Positions 15,892 to 25,113 of a DNA stretch of 64,000 bases are shown here, one piece after another. The notes beneath the pieces are model-generated. The model saw only the letters and a program-made list of their open reading frames with translations, had not been told where the DNA came from and searched no databases. The first letter of the stretch is position 1; every line of letters begins with the position of its first letter. The stretch comes from Aquiflexum lacus (GTDB lineage: Bacteria; Bacteroidota; Bacteroidia; Cytophagales; Cyclobacteriaceae), in the NCBI RefSeq assembly GCF_015476655.1, contig NZ_JABFHF010000001.1, positions 248,001 to 312,000 on the forward strand, read 5' to 3'. A program made the position numbers and the translations under genes.

Positions 15892-16461
15892 ATGAGGAAA
15901 GGATTTTTTAAACTTTCTGAAGAGACAATCGATATAGAAAAGAAATACTTCCTAGATGCTAATGTTTGGATTTTTGCTTTAGGAAATCCACCTGGACCAA
16001 ATACTAATGGTGTACAATACATTAAATTTTTAGATTCTTTAATTGAAAATGAATCTCCTATTTATTGTCATACAATTTTGATCTCAGAAGTCTTCAATGC
16101 TTTGATGCGAATTGCTTTTTCTGATTATTTGAAGATGGAAGAATTGAAAACAGGAACTAAACCAAAATTGGATTTTAAGAAAGATTTTAGAGGGATGGAA
16201 GAATATTCCAATACCTTTAAAAGATTTCAATCTGACTTTCAGGCTTATTTACCTTATTTCAAAATTATTGACAAGGAGTATGAATACGAGTTAGGTTATC
16301 TAATTAAAAATTTACCAGTTAGTTCTGATTTCAATGATTATTTATATTATGAGATGGCATTGGATCAAGGATTATCCATTGTGACTGATGATGGAGATTT
16401 TAATTATTCTGGAATAGAAATTATTACAGAAAACAGAAGTCTGCTTGGATTAAGTTTATAA
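15892..16461 (+). CDS. PIN-domain protein (putative ribonuclease)
   Basis: 189 residues with the spacing of acidic residues typical of PIN nucleases: FLDANVWIF (D22), ISEVFNALMR (E66), SSDFNDYLYYEMAL (D146 and D149) and SIVTDDGDF (D166, D167, D169). The middle (residues 75-130) has a longer insert than VapC-type toxins. PIN proteins cleave RNA with Mg2+ or Mn2+. No VapB-like antitoxin is adjacent; instead it is the third gene of a unit with a STAS-like protein and a HATPase protein, which might hold it inactive until a signal is received. That regulatory idea is inference from gene order. Confidence 0.8.
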   Translation: MRKGFFKLSEETIDIEKKYFLDANVWIFALGNPPGPNTNGVQYIKFLDSLIENESPIYCHTILISEVFNALMRIAFSDYLKMEELKTGTKPKLDFKKDFRGMEEYSNTFKRFQSDFQAYLPYFKIIDKEYEYELGYLIKNLPVSSDFNDYLYYEMALDQGLSIVTDDGDFNYSGIEIITENRSLLGLSL

Positions 16462-16533
16462 TACTTTTGGTTCAACAAATAAGGAGTTTTATATTGGTAT
16501 CAGAAGTATTTTGAGCCGATAGTCTTTAATTTT

Positions 16534-17217
16534 TTAATGAGAAATTTTATTCTCATATTCCCAAAAAATAGCATCTAATTTTAGTGACAACTTGTAAGGA
16601 ATGTCAAACTCATCCAGATCCTGATTACCTACTTTAACGAAAATTTCATCCTTTATTTGGTTATAGATGTCTATAATGGTCTTAGTTTTTTGTTTTATGG
16701 AATCTATGGATTGCTTACTGATGTAGTGATCAACTTTAAGTTTATTTGTAGGGAAATTTAATTCATTATAGTTTAAATTCATCTCTGCTAAATCTTCATT
16801 TGGATTAGCACATTTGAAACCAATTGATTTAGCCAAGTTGATAGAGGCTTTGAAATTCCTTGGTCCAATTCCTCTGCTAATTGAAATATTAATAGGATAC
16901 TCAATAGGATGCAGCTCTTTCCCCCAAATGAAAGGAATAATATATTCCTTTAGGGCTTTTGATAAATATCCTTTCCTCCTTTCTTCAAATAAAGTGTACC
17001 AATGTAAATTGTTGAATCCACAAACAGCTGCAACATACTTGCCAAGATCATTCTTGATCAGGAAAAAAAACTGAGACTTGTAGGTGAATCCATTCTTTTG
17101 GTAAATCCAAACCTTGGCAAATTCTATATTACCACCTATTGAGCTTTTAAAGACAAGATTTTTACCCTTCCCTTTATTCAGGTTTCTAAGCAAATCTCTA
17201 ATAGTTTCGTCTCTCAT
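16534..17217 (-). CDS. GNAT-like acetyltransferase family protein
   Basis: 227 residues, convergent to the PIN-domain gene. The middle resembles a GNAT core: a strand with YVAAVCGFNNLHWYTLF, the acetyl-CoA-binding-like turn EERRKGYLSKALKEYIIPF, and ASINLAKSIGFKC, which matches the usual N-x-x-A...x-GFK helix-strand. The acetyl-CoA-loop glycine pattern is degenerate, so activity is uncertain. The C-terminal 80 residues are helical and not recognised. It may be a partner of the neighbouring trio, but transcription from the opposite strand argues for independent control. Confidence 0.5.
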   Translation of the reverse strand: MRDETIRDLLRNLNKGKGKNLVFKSSIGGNIEFAKVWIYQKNGFTYKSQFFFLIKNDLGKYVAAVCGFNNLHWYTLFEERRKGYLSKALKEYIIPFIWGKELHPIEYPINISISRGIGPRNFKASINLAKSIGFKCANPNEDLAEMNLNYNELNFPTNKLKVDHYISKQSIDSIKQKTKTIIDIYNQIKDEIFVKVGNQDLDEFDIPYKLSLKLDAIFWEYENKISH

Positions 17218-17376
17218 ATTATTGTATATTATTTTGACTTCGCTTGAATTTGAATTGATACATTGATATGAATGTATTCATTAAGGTCAAGTTGCATTGA
17301 TAATAAATACTGTATTTTATCGTGACAAAGTGAAATCTAAATTGCACCCCTAAGTTATAAGACTTCTTATGTTTAA

Positions 17377-17509
17377 TTAAATAAATTTCCGCAACTCAAT
17401 CTCCGGTATTTCATCATAAGTTTTACCATTGAGTTCCCTTCGAGCTTTTTTCTTGTACTTACCTCCTCATTGCTTGAAGAAAAATGCCACATTTTGACAC
17501 CTGGTGTCC
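17377..17509 (-). pseudogene. C-terminal remnant of a DUF5131 (phage Gp37/Gp68-type) gene
   Basis: On the minus strand the frame reads RCQNVAFFFKQ, then TGA in place of the conserved Trp codon, then GGKYKKKARRELNGKTYDEI and a TAA. This is the C-terminal signature of DUF5131 proteins (VAFFFKQWGG...LDGRTWDEMP as I recall it). The upstream part is absent. It is a decayed relic, possibly from a phage-related island. The other 250 bases of this intergenic region show nothing I can name, apart from a palindrome GACACCAGGTGTC near its right edge. Confidence 0.7.
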
Positions 17510-17598
17510 CAAATTATTTTTTGACTGAAGAGATAACCAACTTTTGATTTTTGATTGCGGTTTTATAGCTAATCAAAGAGTTTTTCCTTAGATATTTC

Positions 17599-19686
17599 TC
17601 AATCTTCTGTTTCAATAAACTGTTCAATCTCCGAAGAAAGAGAAATTGACAAGTGGTTTAGTAATACAATAAAAATCTTTTTAATCCTCTTGTGCGGAAT
17701 GGTTTTTTCAATTAAAGGAAAACCCCTATTTAAAAGGTGTTCGGAATGTTGAAATGCCTTAGGATCATTTTTGAACTTTAGTTTCCAAAAATTTTCAAAA
17801 TAAGGAATCACTTGAAAATTATAAAATGATTTAAAAGTCACCCTGTAGATTTTATCCAGAGTAATTAGATTAGCAAGATGGATGTTTGCTGCCTCTGTAG
17901 GACTGGAAAATGTGCTTAACAAGAAACAGCCTATTTTATGGATTAAATCTTTGTTTGAACTTGTGATTTTTCCATGAACCTCCATAAAACCATTAAAGTC
18001 CATTCCGTGAACTAAGATATTTTCAAATACCGATTTTGCATAGGCAAACTCCTCTGGGTCAAATATATTGTAGTTCCCGGAATGAAAGACTGCATCGATG
18101 TGAGTCTCGTAATCTTCCCTTTTCATCTCTCCGCTTAAAATACTTAGCGAAAAGTCCAATGCTACAGGGAAAAGGATGTACAGATAGATTTCTATGTCTC
18201 CGGATAGCAAACCCGCTGCCCTGACCATCTCCCCAATTTCAGTTTCCTCCTGGCTCTCATTGCTATCTTCGACTTTTTTTGCGATTCTTTTATAGAAACT
18301 CTGTACCTCTGCGAGCATATTAAAGGCGTGCAAGTACTGCTTGTCGTTAACGGGATAAAAGACGAACTTCTGGATTAAGGCAATAAATCTTGGCTCTTCA
18401 AGCAACGAAGTAATCAGCTCTATTGCCTTATACGCCCATTTCCTAGCATTTTCAAAATCCAAAATTTCTTCAAAACCATCGGTAGTGAGAGTAGCCACCA
18501 TATACTTGCGCTCTTCGAAATAAAAACCTCCTTGAAGCAATGCATCATTATTGCGATAAAAGAATCCTGGCTCTGGAATTACAAATTTTTGATTTTCGCC
18601 GAAGTCTATTGGTTTCTGGTAGTTCAGGATCTGCATCACATACATGATTGTGTGGCCAAAGCGGATAATGACCGCTTTATATTCATCGCTGTCAATAAAC
18701 TCGTCCAGTATTTTTTCATAGCCCTCAGCGAGTAAATAAAGAGCCTCTCTTGTCCTGTTTGTATGGGCCAACCCAACTGCTGTCTCCCCGTAAATTTTGA
18801 ACCTGTCTATGTTTAGAATTGACTGATTACTCTTAGAAAATTCAAGTGCCCTAGACGATTGGGCTGCTGAAATTTCCTTATCACGGTCAAAAAATACCTG
18901 CATTGCAGCGATTAAATAGTCTAGTTTCTCAATATAGAAAAATGGCAATTCGGTTTCCCTAAGGGGGGATAGATAATCGAAAGCAAGCTGCCTTTCTCCT
19001 TTATTTAGGCACAATGCACCAAGTTCCGCCCTTACTAGATAAAAATATATGCGTGACATTTCCAATTGTGCCTGATAACTTTCCACTAAGAGAATAGCTC
19101 TTTTTAGGTCATTATTTTTCTCCACCATGTATTTAATCAAATACTTTAACGAATAGGCAAATATCAAATACATTTTTTTTTCTATACCAATATTAAGAAG
19201 AAGTTTAAGAGTTTCCTCAGGACTTTCCGAAGCCGAGTTTGCAGCAATTACATTTCGGTAGATGGATGCCGCTGCCATAACATACGCTTCATTGCTTTCT
19301 GGATCAGTAATACTCTCTGGGTAGCTTGGGGCAAGTTTTTCTGCCCAGGATTGGAATTCGTCAAAAGAGCTAAGCTGAGCAAATATCATCCAAATTCCAT
19401 TCAATAGATTGTCATCTAGTAATACCTTACCGTTTTCTTTAAGTATTTTTGTAAAAGCTTCATTTGATTTCATTTTGATCTCATCATGCTGAATCTGAGT
19501 AAGTTCATCCATCGCCTTCAGAGGATGTCGTGTGAAATCGATCTGGAACAGAGCAGTATTGGCCAGATACCTGTCCATAAGCCCGGTATCTTCCTCACTT
19601 AGGATCGAGATCAGATCCTCCCTTAAGAATTTGAGTTCCTTGTCCCTGTCCTTGGCGAGTTGGATTTGTCCCACTCGAATTTGCAC
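17599..19686 (-). pseudogene. C-terminal half of a split SMEK-STAND protein (helical repeat region)
   Basis: 695 residues if translation begins at the GTG at 19686. The sequence is almost wholly alpha-helical with TPR-like pairs (for example YLIYAFSLKYLIKYMV-like and LAHTNRTREALYLLAEGYE), the kind of superhelical sensor found C-terminal to STAND ATPases. It is in the same reading frame as the upstream SMEK-STAND gene, separated from it by one TAA and 21 sense codons (WSLNIHWFHTPLPKE and more) that read as normal protein. I therefore treat it as the second half of one ancestral gene of roughly 1310 codons. If the stop is real, it may be expressed separately or be dead; a sequencing error is the alternative. 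Confidence 0.65.
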
Positions 19687-19749
19687 CTTGAAATGTGGAA
19701 TGATTTCTTTTGGTAACGGGGTATGGAACCAATGTATATTAAGGCTCCA

Positions 19750-21540
19750 TTAAAAGAACAGTTCAGGTGATTTGGCAAAGGCTTGCAGCAGTTTGATTAA
19801 TACCATTGCTGCATTATTAAAATCATTTGCAAACGAATAATAAAGGATTGCAGAAGATGCTTGAATTGGGGAGACAGGATTGACACAAAGGACATTTTTG
19901 GCAAGAGCAAGGTAAACTCCTTTTTTTACTTCCAGATTTACATTATCATCTAAATGTTTAATGAGTGGGGAGACAAAATACTTTCCATAGCAATTTTGAT
20001 GGAGCCATAAATCAGAAAGCTCGTTCAGCCTTTCACCAACTCTATCGATCGCAGGTTCAATTTGAGCAACTTCATATACAATTGTTCCTGAAAAACTTCC
20101 TATGATGTATTTCAACCTGTATAGTAGTTCTACCGTTTTTTTGTCAGATGTTTCCCGAAGGAGTTTTCCATAAGTTGCCTTGTCGGTGGATGGATCAAAT
20201 TTTCCCGAGAATATTGCGATTAGCTCTTCATCATTAATCTTCCAATTTCTTTCTTTGAGGTATTTTGCCGCCGACCGGATCAGCAAAGGGTGCCCCTGTG
20301 TTGAGCTAGTTATCTGTCCACTAAGAACATCAGTGATTTCCGGACTTGCTCCATAGGTCTTTAGTAATTGCGCAGTTTCGTCAGGTAAAAACGGAGGTAT
20401 ATTTTTAGAGACGACTCTCAGTCCATATTTGTAAGTAAATATTTCTGGTGCAGAAAAATTAGAAGTCACCAACACTCTGTGGCCTGATGCTTCAAGTTCT
20501 GACAGAAAAAATAAAATCTGGTCCTCATACGCTTCAATTTGACTAAATTGTACCACATCGTTAAGAACCAGTAATGTCTCCTCTGGCAAAGCAGCAATCA
20601 AGTCCACTACCATCTGCCTAAAATTCGGTTTCCTTCGAATATTTAGAAATGAACTTAAGGAGTTCAGCAAATGGTCGACAAGTTGATTCTCTGTGATGGC
20701 TCTGCATTCCAGCCAGATTGCATTTTTGCGGTTCTTCTGGCATACCGAGACAGCAATACTAGTTTTTCCAGTAGAAAACGGCCCTTTAACCCAAAGAATA
20801 CTGTTTTCAGCTAACAAAGAAAGGTATTCTTTGATTAGAGATTCTCTTGGCACGAGGCTCTTAATGACAGGTAGCTGGAGGTCTATATCAGCATAGTCGT
20901 AGGAAGTTCCGAAATTACTCATTGAACCTTTTTCAATGGACATTTCCATCATTTGAGTTAAAACCTTGATCTCCTTAGCTTGTTCCTTTATAATATGTGA
21001 AGGAAATTTTGGATATAACTCCTTCTCCAGAAGTCCTTTGATTTTATTAAACTTGATCAAGTCTCCTTCAGTTTTATAAATAGCCTTGATTTTTTTTATA
21101 ATATCTTGGGGATAGATGATGTCCCTTTCAGGATCAAACGATGGTAGGATCTTAGTCGGATCCATTTTTTTGGTGAACGTGACTTTTCCCTCTAGCTTCA
21201 AAATCATGAACTTTATTCCGCAATCGAATACTTTTTCGTAGCCGTACTTGATCACAGTCTGAAGATCTTTGATCACCTTTTGACGGTCTATCCTAGAGGT
21301 AATTTGGAAGGCGATTTTTGCGATATCCTTGTCGCCAATGTCAAGTCCAGGAAAATTAGGGTTCTCCTCGTCATTAAGATCTACCAGCTCATAGCCATAG
21401 ACCATATTGAGCAGTTGTCTACAAAAGTCCTCTGAAACTTTGTTGATATCAAAATAAAATTCAGCATTGGCAAGAGAGATATCATTGAGCCAAATTCCGA
21501 TCAGCTTTCTTATCTGTCTCAATTCCTCTTGCTCATTCAT
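19750..21540 (-). CDS. SMEK-domain STAND NTPase (NLR-like), truncated by an in-frame stop
   Basis: 596 residues. Residues 1-120 match the SMEK domain (GYELVDLNDEENPNFPGLDI and IAFQITS), found at the N-terminus of bacterial STAND proteins. A P-loop NTPase follows: Walker A GPFSTGKT (253-260), Walker B LLVLND (323-328), a sensor-like VLVTSNFS, and a winged-helix-like region after residue 440. STAND proteins with sensor repeats are often antiphage or regulatory switches: a trigger is sensed by the C-terminal repeats and the NTPase oligomerises to activate the N-terminal effector. The TAA at 19750-19752 cuts it off before its repeats, which continue in frame downstream. A small gene (21568-21816) lies 27 bases upstream on the same strand. 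Confidence 0.8.
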   Translation of the reverse strand: MNEQEELRQIRKLIGIWLNDISLANAEFYFDINKVSEDFCRQLLNMVYGYELVDLNDEENPNFPGLDIGDKDIAKIAFQITSRIDRQKVIKDLQTVIKYGYEKVFDCGIKFMILKLEGKVTFTKKMDPTKILPSFDPERDIIYPQDIIKKIKAIYKTEGDLIKFNKIKGLLEKELYPKFPSHIIKEQAKEIKVLTQMMEMSIEKGSMSNFGTSYDYADIDLQLPVIKSLVPRESLIKEYLSLLAENSILWVKGPFSTGKTSIAVSVCQKNRKNAIWLECRAITENQLVDHLLNSLSSFLNIRRKPNFRQMVVDLIAALPEETLLVLNDVVQFSQIEAYEDQILFFLSELEASGHRVLVTSNFSAPEIFTYKYGLRVVSKNIPPFLPDETAQLLKTYGASPEITDVLSGQITSSTQGHPLLIRSAAKYLKERNWKINDEELIAIFSGKFDPSTDKATYGKLLRETSDKKTVELLYRLKYIIGSFSGTIVYEVAQIEPAIDRVGERLNELSDLWLHQNCYGKYFVSPLIKHLDDNVNLEVKKGVYLALAKNVLCVNPVSPIQASSAILYYSFANDFNNAAMVLIKLLQAFAKSPELFF

Positions 21541-21567
21541 AATTATGTTTTATAAGTTTTTTCAAAA

Positions 21568-21816
21568 CTATTGATAAATGGAACTTGAAAAATTGAATTT
21601 CTTAAGTTCAAATAAATTTAACCACCTTTTTTCATAATTATTAAATCGAATTTCTAAATCAGTTGGTAAGTGAGGAGAATTTGAGGCTAAACTTATATTG
21701 ATAATCTTGCCACGAATAATTTCAATTATTTCTGTGGAATTGACCTTTCCGATTTGGAAATTAAGGCGTATAAACTTTAACTCATTTGAAGGGTATTCTA
21801 AAGGATTCAAAATCAT
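21568..21816 (-). CDS. Small unknown protein upstream of the SMEK-STAND gene
   Basis: 82 residues starting MILNPLEYPSNELKFIRLNF, with a strand-rich N-terminal half. No membrane segment or motif is recognised. Its stop lies 27 bases before the SMEK-STAND start, so the two are probably co-transcribed. It could be an accessory or trigger-sensing partner of the STAND protein. It may also be an old fragment; the short length makes the call moderate. Confidence 0.45.
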   Translation of the reverse strand: MILNPLEYPSNELKFIRLNFQIGKVNSTEIIEIIRGKIINISLASNSPHLPTDLEIRFNNYEKRWLNLFELKKFNFSSSIYQ

Positions 21817-21872
21817 TAATTTAAAGGTAATGGATTAGTTGGAATTAAATTAAAGAAAAGTTTAGGACTATA

Positions 21873-21896
21873 AAAATACCGTATTTAGGGTATTTT
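21873..21896. repeat. AAAATACC...GGGTATTTT repeat, copy in the SMEK-STAND upstream region
   Basis: Arms AAAATACC (21873-21880) and GGGTATTTT (21888-21896) around the centre GTATTTA. The same arms with a similar centre recur near 26455 and 31528. The rest of the 360-base gap to the left of the truncated paralogue contains no gene. Confidence 0.7.
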
Positions 21897-22178
21897 AATA
21901 AAAGAAGGGCAAAATCTCCAGTTTTAATGGAGGGAAATTGAAATATTGTTTATTGATGGAGTTTTAAGTTTTCGGGTTGTGATAAGTATCAAAAAACATC
22001 CCAGTTTCTAGGATGGAAAGAGTAGGAGAGGAGTGATTCCATAAAATGATTTTTTCGATATGCTAAGACTCCATCAGATGGAAAGCTCAATCCAGAGGAG
22101 GGCTATTAATCCTAATACCAAGAATTCTAAAACAATAAAACTGTTCCTATTTTAATAATCAATTGATATATTTCTTCC

Positions 22179-22514
22179 ATTGACAGCGCAGCACTAAGGG
22201 AATTAGTAAGGGATTATCAACTTGGACTAAGGGATGATATTGAAGTGCTGGAATCCTATTTCAATCATATTTGGTATTTCATCGATGGTGATGGATATGA
22301 ACTAACCCTATTGTATGGCAAAGGAATTTATGCCATCTTATACCATCACCGGAAGCTGAGGCAGCTTGCCATAGACTTTCTTAGCGAATCCAATCCACTC
22401 AGGGACCTTACGCTTTTTGTCAGTGGCTTGGAGGGGCGGTTCGGGATCTTTGTTGAAGAATCTCTTCTCAGGATCCTGGCGGAGTTTGCAGTGGTGGAGG
22501 GGAGGGATAATTGA
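22179..22514 (+). pseudogene. Copy 1 of a dispersed small-protein family, start codon lost
   Basis: This copy is nearly identical in sequence to the copies at 24376 and 26044. Homology begins exactly where copy 3 has its ATG, but here that codon is ATT. The nearest in-frame start is an internal GTG at 22245, which would give only 89 residues. About 90 bases upstream also match the upstream flank of copy 3 (for example AATCAATTGATATATTTCTT), so the two truncated copies derive from one truncated ancestor. The protein family is not recognised: conserved features are the motif LLYGKGIYAI, a following YHHR, and the ending VEGRDN. Confidence 0.7.
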
Positions 22515-22753
22515 GGGGTTGGAATTAAACCAAATTACTTTTTTTAAAAAATTACTAAAAAATAATTTACTTCAGGATTTTGGAGAGTTCGGGTTATAAC
22601 AGCAAGGTATAATAAAGATATTATAAATTTATATTTATAAAACCATAACCTATTCTTAATGATGCGTTTTATTTAAAAAAAAAATCTTATTATTTTTAAA
22701 ATATATATTGAATTTTGGTAATTTAACCTTGATTTTTAAATATTATTTCTTTT

Positions 22754-23464
22754 ATGGCCTCTATCAAAATAAATCCAAATACTCCAATTATAAGAGATAG
22801 AAATACAACTGTCATTATATTATCTTTTTGGTTGATGCGTAGGATTGTTGGAATTTTAGGTTTAAGTATTGTAATATTATTGCCATTGGTATCGCTTCTA
22901 TTCAAGCAATGTTATACAGTTCAGGAATCAATTAGCCATTATTATTATACCATTTCAGGGGATGTTTTTGTAGGACTTGTTTGTGCAGTTGCTTTTTTTC
23001 TTATTTTATATCCAGGGGAAGGCAGATTAGAGGATATTTGGACGAATATAGCTGGCTTATGCGCTTTAGGAGTTGCCTTTTTTCCCACTAGTTATCATCA
23101 ACAAAATACCACTTGTACGGAATTTTCTTTTATATACCCTGAATGGGTATCAACGATCCATTTACTCTCGGCAGGTGCATTTTTTATTATCCTCGGTGGA
23201 GTAGCATTCTTTCAATTTCCAAGAATCACAGCACCTAATGAAAATAAAAATAAACGTAAATCAAGAAATAGATTTTACCGTGTTTGCGGTATAATAATGT
23301 GGCTGTGTATCCTAACTCTTATTCCCATGACTTTTTTAGATAACTATAGTGATTTTCTATCAAAACATAAAATTGTATTTATAGTTGAAGTGGTTGCATT
23401 AGTGGCATTTGGAATGTGCTGGTTGATTAAAGGCGTTGTTTTAGAATTGAAAATTACAAAATAA
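22754..23464 (+). CDS. Multipass membrane protein
   Basis: 236 residues with about six hydrophobic segments (28-52, 70-88, 98-115, 135-155, 178-196 and 208-228). It has the conserved-looking sequence QESISHYYYTISGDVFVG followed by FFLILYPGEG and NIAGLCALGVAFFPT, seen in uncharacterised membrane proteins related in pattern to DUF998. No catalytic residues can be assigned. The next gene starts 32 bases downstream on the same strand and also encodes a membrane protein, so they probably work together. Both sit between copies 1 and 2 of the small paralogue family. Function unknown. Confidence 0.65.
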   Translation: MASIKINPNTPIIRDRNTTVIILSFWLMRRIVGILGLSIVILLPLVSLLFKQCYTVQESISHYYYTISGDVFVGLVCAVAFFLILYPGEGRLEDIWTNIAGLCALGVAFFPTSYHQQNTTCTEFSFIYPEWVSTIHLLSAGAFFIILGGVAFFQFPRITAPNENKNKRKSRNRFYRVCGIIMWLCILTLIPMTFLDNYSDFLSKHKIVFIVEVVALVAFGMCWLIKGVVLELKITK

Positions 23465-23496
23465 AAAAAGACCCCTTCATAATCTAAACCAGATAC

Positions 23497-24363
23497 ATGA
23501 GAAAATTCGCTTTCATATTATTGATTCTCCTAATTGGGACGACTTCATTTTTCTTTTTTAAAGATATTCAGAATGATAATGAACAGACATATAATTATCC
23601 GGCTGATGAACAGGACACTTTATTTTGCTTTCCAAAAACAGAATATTTAATTGACATAAATGATTTTAAGCAACGACAATTTCAATGTAATATTTGGTTG
23701 AAAGACCTATCATTTCCGTGCCTTGACAGAGAAAAATCATATATAGATAGTGCTAGGTTTGGAAGTTTATTATTAAGGTCTTACATTTTTGACAGTTCTA
23801 TTGAATATTCAAACAAAGTAGACTGGATTGCTACTTTTTTGGAAAATAAAGAAGGTGAATATGTTTATAAACTCCCACCTTTAATTGAAACTGTTACATC
23901 AAAAACCATCCTATGGACACCAAATAAAGAAACATCAATTTTTTATCCTTTTGATTCCTATAAATTCCATTTAAGTTTTGAAGAACAAGCTTCTTACTCT
24001 GGTATTGTAACAAACATAGATCCCGAAAAAATTACTATTACCTGTAAAGTACCTAATTTTATCATAACTAAAGATTCTGGATATGATTTCAACCTTAGCA
24101 GATCATGGACATTTAAGATTATCACACTTGTTTTTGTGATTTTGGTGAGTTTTTATACCATTTATTTGTGGTCTAAAAAATCAAAAACTGATGTTTTAGC
24201 CCAAAGTATTGGACTATTCACTGGAGTTTGGTCAATCAGAACCATTATAAGTTCAGATGCACCGATTTTCCCTACTGTTATTGATTACTTTACTTTAATT
24301 GTATTTGTTGCCTTAGGCACATTGTTGATTTTCAAAACTGTCGAAAAGAATACGAGTAATTGA
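23497..24363 (+). CDS. DUF4436-like membrane protein
   Basis: 288 residues: an N-terminal membrane anchor or signal (MRKFAFILLILLIGTTSFFF), an extracytoplasmic beta-rich domain up to about residue 205 with the phrase FYPFDSYKFHLSFEE, and three C-terminal hydrophobic segments (about 209-228, 235-250 and 260-280). The Y-P-F-D-x-Y and the W-S-I-R-T-I...P-T-V-I-D-Y arrangement are those of DUF4436 membrane proteins as I recall them, somewhat like the ligand-gated channel fold. It is 32 bases after another membrane protein and 12 bases before copy 2 of the small paralogue family, so the three may form an operon. Confidence 0.6.
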   Translation: MRKFAFILLILLIGTTSFFFFKDIQNDNEQTYNYPADEQDTLFCFPKTEYLIDINDFKQRQFQCNIWLKDLSFPCLDREKSYIDSARFGSLLLRSYIFDSSIEYSNKVDWIATFLENKEGEYVYKLPPLIETVTSKTILWTPNKETSIFYPFDSYKFHLSFEEQASYSGIVTNIDPEKITITCKVPNFIITKDSGYDFNLSRSWTFKIITLVFVILVSFYTIYLWSKKSKTDVLAQSIGLFTGVWSIRTIISSDAPIFPTVIDYFTLIVFVALGTLLIFKTVEKNTSN

Positions 24364-24375
24364 AATTTAGCTCAC

Positions 24376-24795
24376 TTGAAAAAAAATATGTTCAATGCTC
24401 TGATTGATGATTTCATCAACAAGGGCTTTACCTTAGAGATAAATGGAGAAAATTCTTCCATGGACAACGCTACACTTAGGGAATTAGTAAGAGATTGTCA
24501 ACTTGGGCTAAGGGATGAAATCGATGTGCTGGAATCCTATTTCAATCAAGTTTGGTATTTCATCGATGGTGAAGGATATGAACTTACCCTATTGTATGGT
24601 AAGGGAATCTATGCCATCTCATACCATCACCGGAGGTTGAGGCAAGTTGCCATTGATTTTCTGAGCGAATCCAATCCACTCATGGACCTTACGCTTTTTG
24701 TGGGTGGTTTGGAAGAGCAGTTTGGGATAGCTGTTGAAGAATTTCTTCCAAGGATTTTGGCGGAGTTTGCATTGGTGGAGGGGAGGGATAATTGA
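24376..24795 (+). CDS. Copy 2 of a dispersed small-protein family (full length)
   Basis: 139 residues and the only complete copy in the window. The N-terminus (MKKNMFNALIDDFINKGFTL) is the part missing from copies 1 and 3, where homology starts at the SSMD segment. Conserved core: an acidic helix (LESYFNQVWYFIDGEGYEL), LLYGKGIYAI, a basic YHHRRLRQVAIDFLSE, and a C-terminal PRILAEFALVEGRDN. The TTG at 24376 is taken as the start because it opens the matching helix, and the ATG at 24388 is a good alternative. It begins 12 bases after the DUF4436-like gene. The family is not recognised. Confidence 0.65.
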   Translation: MKKNMFNALIDDFINKGFTLEINGENSSMDNATLRELVRDCQLGLRDEIDVLESYFNQVWYFIDGEGYELTLLYGKGIYAISYHHRRLRQVAIDFLSESNPLMDLTLFVGGLEEQFGIAVEEFLPRILAEFALVEGRDN

Positions 24796-24951
24796 AAGGG
24801 TAGGTACTGAAAAAAACCGGTTGCAGAGATCAAAAGGCATGGTCATTTTAAATCTCAGAAAATCATCAAATTTGAACTAGCCTTTCTTTTGTGGAGTACC
24901 CTGTTGGAGATTTACGCTTTAAAATTTTCTAAAAAGGGTTACGGATTTGGC

Positions 24952-24979
24952 AAAAGATACCACTTAGTTGGCATCTTTT
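24952..24979. repeat. Imperfect inverted repeat after copy 2
   Basis: Arms AAAAGATACC and GGCATCTTTT with one mismatch, around the centre ACTTAGTT. It has the same general layout as the AAAATACC...GGGTATTTT elements but diverged arms. It may be a terminator or a distant member of that family. The remaining 290 bases of this gap contain no gene. Confidence 0.4.
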
Positions 24980-25113
24980 GTTTGAGGTGGAATTGTTAGG
25001 TTTAGTGAACCTAGCTTATTTGTTTCTGTTTAAATAAAAATAGTCTGGTTTTTCCGGACAAATTTATTAGCGGTGAGGCTTAATAACATACAACCTAAGA
25101 ATAAATAAGCGAT

